Assembly: GCF_039555335.1 (NCBI RefSeq)
Contig: NC_092631.1
Location: 3,038,001-3,102,000, forward strand
Length of the DNA stretch: 64,000 bases
Reading direction: 5' to 3'
DNA from: Amphiura filiformis
Lineage: Eukaryota; Echinodermata; Ophiuroidea; Amphilepidida; Amphiuridae
Of this stretch, positions 55,619-64,000 are shown piece by piece. The notes beneath the pieces are model-generated. The model saw only the letters and a list, made by a program, of their open reading frames with translations. It made no database searches and had not been told where the DNA came from. Within the stretch, counting starts at the first letter, position 1. Each line of letters begins with the position of its first letter. Position numbers and translations under genes: made by a program.

Positions 55619-56405
55619 ATCTCGATATCTGTGTGGGGCTCACACTCAGTGACAACAAATCTCATGAACAGGGGAACATTTTACAGGGGTCAGGTCAAAG
55701 GTCATGAAGAGGTCAAATTTTAGAAATGCATTTTCTAGACATCTGTAAGGGGTACAGGGCTCAAACTCTGTGACAACAAACTTAATGACCAGGGGAATAT
55801 TTTGGAACACTTTGCAGGGGTCATGTCAAAGGCTAACTGTGGTCAAATCATATAATTTCATTTTCTGGATATCTGTATGGGGTATGGAGCTCAAACTCAG
55901 TGACAACAAATCTCATGAACAGGGAAACAGTTTGCAGGGGTCAGGTCAAAGGTCATGCAAAGGTCAAATTTTCGAAATGCATTTTCTGAACATCTGTAAG
56001 GGGTACAGGGCTCAAACTTTGTGATAATAAACTTACTGACCAGTGAAACACTTTGGAACACTGTACAGGGGTCAGGTCAAAGGTCAATTGGGTCAAATCG
56101 TAGAATTCAATTTTCTAGGCATCTGTAAGTCGTATGGGACTCAAACTCGGTGACAACAAACCTCATGACCAGGGGAACATTTTTGGAACATTTTGCAGGG
56201 GTCAGATACCTCCAAAACACCAACATGCCCCAGCTAGGTTTGTGGTCTATGACCACCATTTGCCACTAGTAGCCTATGTTTTTGCCTAAAACACAATGCA
56301 CTTAGCATTAACAAGGTACATATAAATGAGGGGAAGTCAGCAGACTTATTACCTAGCTGGGGTTTTCAACCCCCCGAGCTAGGTACTGTTTTGCTATCCG
56401 ATTCT

Positions 56406-57548
56406 TACCTAGCTGGGGGTTTACACCCCCCAGCTAGGTACTGTAATGCTCTCCGATTCTTCTTTCTTTCTTCTTCTTCTGGCAACAAACTTCGAAATGT
56501 TACACCCTACAATTACGTAACTTGCACATATGTACCGCCTATATCCAGTGCCCATATGGTGCAAACAGAATTGGGATCAAAGGTCATTAAAGGGGCCTTT
56601 TCGGTATATAACCAAATATCTTCAAAATGCTTCTTCTGCCACATATTACATAGCACAATGACGTCACTTACACATGTGCATCGGCTTTACCCAGTGCCCA
56701 TACCTTGCACACAGAATTGGGGTCAAAAGGTCATTAAGGGGTAAAATCTTACAATTGCATTATCTGGACATCTGTAAGGAGTATGGGGCTCAAACTCGAT
56801 ACAATAAATCTCATGACCAGGGGAACATTTTGTGGGGTCAGGTCAAAGGTCATGCAGAGGTCAAATTTTAGAAACGCATTTCCTGGACATCTGTAAGGGG
56901 TACGGGGCTCAAACTTGGTGACAACAAACTTAATGATCAGGGGAACATATTGGAACACTTTGCAGGGGTCAGGTCAAAGGTTATCTGGGGTCAAATCTTT
57001 ATAACTTCATTTTCTGGATATCTGCAAGGGGTACAGGGCTCAAACTCAGTGACAACAAATCTCATGACCAGGGAACATTTTGCAGGGGTCAGGTCAAAGG
57101 TCATGTAGAGGTCAAATTTTCTAAATGCATTTTCTGGACATCTGTTAGGGGTACGGGGCTCAAACTCCACAACAACAAACTTACTGACCTGGGGAACATT
57201 TTGGAACACTGTGCAAGGGTCATGTCAAAGGTCATCTGGGGTCAAATCGTAGAATTTCATTTTCTGGATATCTGTAAGAGGTACGAGGCTCAAACATGGT
57301 GACAACAAACCTCAAGACCAGGGGAACATTATGGAACATCATGCATAGGTCAGGTCAAAGGTCATCTGGGGTCAAATCTTAGAATTGAATTTTTTGGACA
57401 TCTGTTAGGAGTACGGGACTCAAACTCTGTGAAAACAAACCCCATGACCAGGGGAGCATTTTTGGAACATTTTGTAGGGGTCAGATACCTCCACAACACC
57501 AACATGCCCCAGCTAGGTTTGTGGTTTATGACCACCATTTGCCACTAG
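56406..57548 (+). mobile_element. Complete family-A Helentron-like element
   Basis: Head TTACCTAGCTGGGGG, body TTCTGGCAACAAACTTCG with GGTCAGGTCAAAGGTCAT repeats, tail CCCCAGCTAGGTTTGTGG with hairpin and CTAG at 57548. An extra family-A head (56350-56405) directly precedes it, the left part of a further copy whose right part is not seen. Confidence 0.65.
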
Positions 57549-57589
57549 TTAACATTACATTCAAATAATAATTACATTGTAAATTGGAA

Positions 57590-60150
57590 CTGACACCAAT
57601 TTTTTTCAGGAATACTTGTTTCCAAAGCGCACGGTCAATTCGTATTGCCGTTTTGCCCCGTGCTGAATCATCATCTACAACGCGTTGGGGAATGTTTTTT
57701 GGAACATTATTATTTTTCATGTTATTTGCTTGCCATCTTCTGAAGATAGCATTTAGGGCCTACGAAGAAAATAATTAACATCTCCAGCGGAATCTGTTAT
57801 AAACATCTTTCCGTATATATATTATTTTCTTTTTCTTTCATGATTTTTTTATGATTATTATTTTGACTATCTACTGAAGATAGCAATTACGGCGGGTTTC
57901 TAAGAAAAAAGCTAATTTCTTGCGTACTGAATCATCATTGTTTGTTTTTTGTTTTTTTAAAGCAGCCGTGTTTTGCATTTTTGTTTCCTTTTTTTTCCTT
58001 CATGGTCCTGATAATCTCTGCTATATTAGTGCCGTTTTAAATTTTGGTCAGCTTCGTCATTTTCTCATTTCTTTATAAAATTTGTATTCGGCCTATTGCC
58101 TATTTTTTCCAAAGCGCACGGTCAATTCGTATTGCCGTTTTGCTCCGTGCTGAATCATCATCCACAATGCATATTAGGCAATGTTTTTTGGAACATTATT
58201 ATTTTTCATGTTTTTTGCTTGCTATCTTCTGAAGATAGCATTTAGGGTCTACGAAGAAACTAATTTATTAAAATACCTCCAGCGTAATCTGTTAAAAACC
58301 TCTTTTCGTGTATATATTTTTTTCTTTATCTTCAATGATTTTTCTTATGATTATTATTTTGACTATCTACTGAAGATAGCAATTACGCGTACGGCGGGTT
58401 TATATAAGACAAATGGCAATTTCTTGCGTACTGAATCATTATTGATGTTATTATGTTAGGCAATGTTTTTTGGAACATTATTATTTTTCATGTTTTTTGC
58501 TTGCTATCTTCTGAAGATAGCATTTACGGCCTATAAAGAAAATAATTAATACCTCCAATGGAATCTGTTAAAAATATCTTTTGGTTTATATATTTTTTTC
58601 TTTATCTTTAAAGATAGCAATTACGGCGGGTTTATATAAGACAAAGGGCAATTTCTTACGTACTGAATCATCATTGTTTGTATTTTTTTTAATACCAGCT
58701 ATGTTTTGCATTTTTGTTTCTTATTTTTCCTTCATGTTCCTGATAATCTCTGCCATAAAAGTGTCGTTTTAAATGTTGGTCAGCTTCGTCATTTTTAAAC
58801 ATTTCTTTATAGCTTTGATTCGGCCTATTGCCTATTTTTTCTAAGCGCGCGGGCAATTCGTATTGCCATTTTGCGCCGTACTGAATCATCATCCACAACG
58901 CATATTATTCAATGTTTTTTGGAACATTATTATGTTTTATGTTTTTTGCTTGCTATCTTCTGAAGAAAGCATTTAGGGCCTACGAAGAAAATAATTAATA
59001 CCTCCAGCGTAATCTGTTAAAAACCTCTTTTCGTATATAATTTTATTTCTTTATCTTCAATGATTTTTCTTATGATTATTATTTTGACTATCTTCTGAAG
59101 ATAGCAATTACGAGCTATTACGGCGGGTTTATATAAGATAAAAGCTAATTTCTTGCGTACTGAATCATCATTGGTTTTTTTTTTATAATATCAGCCATGA
59201 TTTGCATTGTTGTTTCTTATCTTTTTCCTTCCTGTTCCTGATAATCTCTGCTATATAAGTGCGTTTTAAAATTTGATCAGCTTCGTCATTTTAACATTTC
59301 TTTATTGCTTTGCATTCGGCCTATTGCCTATTTTCTCTAAGCGAGCGGGCAATTCGTATTGCCGTTTTGCGCCGTACTGAATCATCATCCACAACGCATA
59401 GGCAATGTTTTTTGGAACATTATTATTTTTCACGTTTTTTGCTTTCTCTCTTCTGAAGATAGCATTTAGGGCCTACGAAGAAAATAATTAATACCTCTAG
59501 CGCAATCTGTTAAAAACTTCTTTTCGTATTTAAACTTTTTCTATATCTTCAATGATTTTTCTTATGATTATTATTTTGACTATCTACTGAAAATAGCAAT
59601 CACGACGGGTATATATAAGACAAATGGCAATTTCTTGCGTACTAAATCATTATTGTTTTTGTTTTTTAACTACCAGCCATGTTTTGCAGTTTTGTTTCTT
59701 ACTTTTTCCTTCCTGTTCCTGATAATCTCTGCTATTTAAGTGCCGTTTTAAAATTTGGTCAGCTTCGTCATTTTAACATTTCTTTATTGCTTTGCATTCG
59801 GCCTATTGCCTATTTTTTCTAATTGCGCGGGCAATCGTATTGCCGTTTTGCGCCGTACTGAATCATCACCCACTACGCATACGGTATTAGGCAATGTTTT
59901 TTGGAACAATATTATTTTTCATGTTTTTTGCTTGCTATCTTCTGAAGATAGCATTGAGGGCCTACGAAGAAAATAATTAACATCTCCAGCGGAATCTGTT
60001 AAAAACATCTTTTCGTATATATATTTTTTCTTTATCTTAAATGATTTTCTTTTGATGATTTTTATTTTGAATATCTACTGAAGATAGCAATTACGACGGG
60101 TTTATATAAGACAAAAGGTAATTTCTTGCGCACTGTATCATCATGTTTGT
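57590..60150. repeat. Second satellite-like block
   Basis: Same units as 17430-20283. GAAGATAGCATTTAGGG-type landmarks are at about 57741, 58226, 58512, 58962, 59455 and 59945 (intervals about 485, 286, 450, 493, 490). The first unit (57620-58100) is nearly identical to 19400-19658 plus 20114-20283. Confidence 0.8.
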
Positions 60151-60166
60151 TTCTTATTTTTCACAG

Positions 60167-60400
60167 ATTCTCAAAAAATTGCAATGGCCTACACTGGAAC
60201 AAAGAAGAAAACAAGCCCGGCTAACGACTATGTTTGAAATCCAATACAGAGTTATGAAAACCAGAACCAACAGTTACAAATTCAATTTTGGCCCGTACAA
60301 TAATTCAATGGAATGATCTCTCAACAAACACTCTCAACATCACCAATATTTCAGCTTTCACAACAGCTTTAAGTAACTTATGTGAAGTAAACTTATCTTA
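60167..60400 (+). pseudogene. Degraded LINE ORF2 fragment
   Basis: Frame from ATT at 60167 reads ILKKLQWPTLEQRRKQARLT then TMFEIQYRVMKT, the LGWPSLEQRRK...ARLT..YKI motif of CR1/Jockey-type ORF2 C-termini. After a deletion or frameshift another frame gives TIIQWNDLSTNTLNITNISA, the RTI.EWN.LP motif. Inactive remnant at the end of the satellite block. Confidence 0.75.
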
Positions 60401-60519
60401 AGATTATTAGTGTTTATGATTGTGTGGTTGTTTTGTTTTTCATTCAACGCCAACGCACTGTTTCTCAATTAAATATTGCTTCGGCAACCTTTTTGAGTAT
60501 ATGATAGATGTAGAGACGT

Positions 60520-60985
60520 ACTTGTTGCTCAGCAATTTGCTCCATCAGAACTGGTGTTAATTTTCCTAAAATTTTCCTGAATTTGAAGCTATTTGAGTGC
60601 TTTGTGTCATGTCAGACACGAGTGTTTTTTTTCCTAAATTTAGGTGCTCAGCAATGTGTTGTTTTTCCTGAAATTGAGTACTCAACAATGCGTTCCATCA
60701 TACACCGGTGTTGTTTTTCCTAAATTTGGGTCCCAAACAATGTCTAGGTGTTCTATACCAGACACCACTTTATTTTTTCCTGACTTTGGGTGCCCAACAA
60801 TGTTGTCGCTCAAAGTGTTCTATTGTTGTTTTCCCTGAATTTGGGTTCTTAGCAATGTGTTCCATCACACTGGTCAGTGTTGTTTTTCCTCAATTTATGT
60901 GCTCTAGCAATGTTACGTGTTCTACCCGGGGTGTTCTACCAGACACTATAGTATTGTGATCCATCAGAAACTGGTGTTACCTAAA
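60520..60985. repeat. Decayed minisatellite
   Basis: Six to eight diverged units with GTTTTTCCTAAATTTGGGT, GCTCAGCAATGTGTTCCATC and CACTGGTGTT words. Open frames here are chance. Confidence 0.65.
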
Positions 60986-61509
60986 TTTGAGTGCACAACC
61001 AGACAATATGTACGTTTCCTACTGAATCTCTCTAAACAAATACTCAATAAAATCGCAAAAACGACATTCGGGCTCTGTAGTATTAATAATCTAGTACTAT
61101 CCAGAGAGGAGAGGTTGAACGTCTCGCGCTACGCGCTCGCTAAGTCAGTGAGGGCCACAGACTGCGGCTACCCAAAATCGGAATATTTAAGGCCGTTACA
61201 GACTCCGAATATTCGACGAATATTTGATGCATTCTAAACATACGGTATCTACGTTATTTAATCTATTCCCATTCCATTTCCAGTAAAGTTCGAATGCTTG
61301 ATGACGTAAAATGGAAAATACGTCATCAAAAATTTGTTAGAAATTAAACATTTGTTGCAAATAAAATCGAAAAAGATAAATAACGAACTCATGTTGCATC
61401 GAATATTCTACATCCACTAAAGAGTATGCAACGGCCCTAATTGACCTGTAATAATGTCAGTATAAAAGACAAACCACATAGCGAACTTTATTGTGACTCA
61501 TTGAGGTTT

Positions 61510-61568
61510 CAATTAGTGGGTTTTTAGCGGGTTCGCCGTCGGACAAGTTTAGAACTGTCAAGCTTTCG
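61510..61568. mobile_element. Truncated copy of the histone-stem-loop element's end
   Basis: 59 bp identical to the end of the element at 10106 (CAATTAGTGGGTTTTTAGCG through AACTGTCAAGCTTTCG). Flanked by ATTGAGGTT at 61500-61508 and 61573-61581. Confidence 0.75.
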
Positions 61569-61694
61569 AGTTATTGAGGTTCATTTGTTTCTTTGTGCAC
61601 TGTCAACGCCTGGCTGAACACATTTTAATGTATTTTCTGGCATTATCACACATTTCTTGAAAATATGTGCGTTAATGCCAGAAAACTGTAGCTA

Positions 61695-62383
61695 CCCAGC
61701 AAACACAAAACGTTTTCGACATCATTCACAAAAGGTTATAAAAGGTTGTCAGAAAACATTTAAATGTCGGGTTATATAAAGGGTATAGAGTTTATAACGT
61801 TTTCATAACCTTAAAAAACATGTTTTGATAATCTACTGCTCAGCAAACAAAAATGTTTTACAGAAAACGTTTAAATGTCGGGTTATATAAAGGGTATAAA
61901 AACGTTTTAATAACATTCCAAAAACATTCTTGAAAACTTGATACAAAACATTCTAAACAGAATGTTATTTTGGGAGTTGAAAAAATATTTTGCGAAAAAT
62001 GTTTGCCCAAAATATTTTCAATAACGTTTTAAAAACGTCTTCATGACCTTTGTATAACCCGCCATTTAAATGTTATTAAAAGGTTTTGAAAAAAACATTT
62101 TAAGAACATTTCTGTGTTTGCTGGGTTCAAGCATTTTAACATAATGTTATTTAAGTATTGACACAATATTTGGCAAAAATGTTTGTAAAAATAGTTTACA
62201 ATAACATTTTTTGAAAACATTTAAAAATATTGTTGTAGTGTGTTTTCATACAAAACGTTTTAAAACGTTATTATGACCTTTATATAACCCGACATTTTAA
62301 TGTTATTAAAACGTTTTTACCTAAACCAAAAGCCAAAATATAACTTATTTAAAACGTTTTTAAAACGTTTTTGTGTTTGCTGG
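61695..62383. mobile_element. Mariner-like MITE, CCCAGCAAACAC ends
   Basis: 689 bp with ends CCCAGCAAACACAAAACG and complement, flanked by TA. The interior is AACGTTTT/AAAACGTT-rich, with an internal copy of the end at about 62105-62125. Confidence 0.75.
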
Positions 62384-62389
62384 TAACTA

Positions 62390-63067
62390 TGCCATCCACT
62401 TTAGAAACGCTCAATTTAACCTAAAAGTGCATCATTAAAACAGATATAACACAGAATGACTACAAACTGAGTAAAAACCTCATAATTTACTTTACAGAAT
62501 CGGTTTTTTTTAATTTAAAATTAACCATAAGAGTCAGTCTCATCTTTCTGATTAACCCGGCTGGCATTTCTGAAAAGTGACGTGAGCTGAGATATTTGGG
62601 TTGAAACATGCAGTTTTTGTGATTCCCCGCCCCCTTTTTTTTAAACCAAAAATGCCAATTATTAAAACACATATTCAATATGTCACATGAAAAAATTGCA
62701 TCTTAATATCTTGATGCAATATTTTGGGAGAAATGCATTTTTGGGGGGATTTTGTCACAGTTTATAATCCTAAAAGTTCATTTTATATCGAATGTTTCCA
62801 CCCCCCCCCCCCAAATAAAACCCTCCCTCAACAACAGCGACAATAAAAAAACAAAAACAAACAAATATTGTAGTACAATGTAATATCAAGAACATAAACT
62901 GTATACATTTTATATATATCGAGAAAACAATAAAAATGATGAATAAATACCAATAAAGCTATAAATTGCAAAAACTGTAAACAACATGCATTTCAATCAT
63001 GTTGAACTTTCAAGAGGCCATATTTCTGAAGTTCAAAAATCATTCGTCTCAGAAAGTTGTCGTAATA
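62390..63067. other. Intergenic, no feature recognised
   Basis: AT-rich, with a C-run at 62800. No gene or complete element seen. Confidence 0.5.
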
Positions 63068-63070
63068 TTA

Positions 63071-63346
63071 GGGACCGTTCACAAACACTTGTTAGGGGGT
63101 CCTGATGCAAAACAATTTCATCGCGAAAATTTTTCGACCCCCCCCCCCCTTTACAGATCTCAAAATTTCAGGGCCCCCCTTTTTGACATGAAAATTATGG
63201 GTCAACCCATAGAAAGCATGCATATAAACTCAATTTTCCCAGGAAAATTTGTGGTCATTTTTTTCAGGGCCCCTTAGGAGGGTCTAAAATTTTCCGGGCC
63301 CCCTTTTTGCACCAGGCCCTCCTAACAAGTGTTTGTGAACGGTCCC
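63071..63346. mobile_element. PIF/Harbinger-like MITE, GGGACCGTTCACAAACACTT ends
   Basis: 276 bp with perfect inverted ends of about 27 bp, flanked by TTA (63068-63070, 63347-63349). Confidence 0.8.
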
Positions 63347-63814
63347 TTAAACTTCTTGATACAAACATTCAAATCAATAAAATTTTATTCTTATGAAAAA
63401 TTTCAACTTTATTTCTATCTTTTTTTCAATCAAATTTCAATCTTATTTTATCTTCAATCTTACAAATTTGACAAAAATCACATGAATTCCCATGTAAAAT
63501 CAATTGTGGTCAATATTTGACCAAAAAATCACCAAAATATTGCAGTTTCTTCCATATTGCATCAAAATTATTTTTGATTCGCGTATGACACATTCCTCAC
63601 AAAGAATGAAAAACCCGATTGTGTCGATCATGCACCCTGGACCAACCTGGACCTGTTCAAAACACAAACTTGTGCAATCCGCAGTTGGACAGTATAAAAT
63701 TATGTAATAGGGACCAACTACCGGCAATTTAGATTTCAAGGTAGTCTTTCCGTCTACAGGTACACCGAACACGATAAACCATACATGTATATTAACTTGT
63801 GAATTGCATGCGTG

Positions 63815-63885
63815 TGTGTGGTGGGTGGGTGTAGTGTAGGGGTGTGTTTAGGGGTGGGGTGGGGTGTGTTTGTGGGGGTATGGTG
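63815..63885 (+). repeat. GT/G-run tract with G-quadruplex potential
   Basis: GGGGTGGGGTGGGGTG lies within a longer GTGGGT-rich stretch, giving several G-runs of three to five. Confidence 0.7.
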
Positions 63886-64000
63886 CATCCTCATCATTCT
63901 CATTATCATCAACATAGTCCTGCACCAAGTCATAATATTGATACGGAAATGGTTATTCTTAATGGATATTTTCCTTAGTCCTTAAAATGTCTTTTTTACT

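Larger units (their letters stand above)
50736..56269 (+). mobile_element. Outer Helentron-like element (family A) containing two nested insertions
   Basis: The head has hairpin CCTAGCTGGGG...AGCTAGG (50738-50769), complementary to CCCCAGCTAGG near the tail (56228-56238). The tail is hairpin GTGGTCTATGACCAC, a short spacer and a terminal CTAG followed by T (56269/56270). Subterminal inverted repeats, a 3' hairpin and a CTAG end are Helitron/Helentron features. The body resumes at 54778 (CTTTCTGGCAACAAACTTC) after the nested elements. No Rep/helicase is seen, so it is non-autonomous. Confidence 0.6.

Noticed and set aside
60917..61237. 106-codon plus-strand frame
   Set aside because: It begins in a decayed minisatellite, shows no recognised motif and no splice support.

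Overview
The window is eukaryotic: AT-rich, intron-containing, and most of it is decayed or non-autonomous transposable-element DNA. I see no bacterial operons, rRNA, tRNA or CRISPR. It looks like a marine invertebrate, most likely an echinoderm or a relative. The hints are the protein sequence of the one clear gene, abundant taggcct- and acatgta-type words, and a histone 3' stem-loop of sea-urchin type inside a repeat. The phylum is an inference.

The one gene I can identify securely is RPLP0 (60S acidic ribosomal protein P0, uL10), on the minus strand. Eight coding exons lie between 11596 (start codon) and 798. They have canonical GT-AG borders and compatible phases and encode the first 264 residues. 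The acidic C-terminus lies beyond the left edge. A possible untranslated first exon with a 5'TOP start and a CRE-like promoter is at 15266-15289. Introns 2, 3, 6 and 7 (counting from the first coding exon) each carry one copy of a roughly 132-137 nt structured RNA with C/D-snoRNA-like ends and compensatory stem changes. The other introns are crowded with terminal-inverted-repeat elements. Intron 1 holds a 747-bp element carrying six tandem 89-bp units, most of them with a histone 3' stem-loop.

From 12 kb to 50 kb I see mainly transposon-derived DNA. This includes a 1.9-kb foldback element (13.0-15.0 kb), a Tc1/mariner-type MITE (15.6-16.1 kb), a roughly 450-bp satellite (17.4-20.3 kb, repeated at 57.6-60.2 kb) and a 1.9-kb minisatellite (23.3-25.2 kb) with an inverted relative at 48.8-50.1 kb. 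It also includes tandem MITEs (25.7-26.2 kb), a 1.1-kb hAT-like foldback element (27.7-28.8 kb), regularly spaced copies of a CATGTCGGACGGAAT word (34.0-35.2 kb), a LINE 3' end (38.5-38.9 kb), and TTAA-flanked MITEs (41.8-48.2 kb). One exon-like segment of unknown identity is at 41433-41618, with an RFX X-box 2.2 kb upstream.

From 50.7 to 57.5 kb there is a set of Helitron/Helentron-like elements nested inside one another at the same CTTT-rich site. They carry a tandem array of AGGTCA half-sites in the DR1 arrangement. A 5'-truncated LINE (minus strand) is inserted in the outermost one. From 57.6 to 64 kb come the second satellite block, a LINE fragment, a decayed minisatellite and two further MITEs.

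Apart from RPLP0, no protein function can be assigned. Most open frames in the window are chance frames through repeats.
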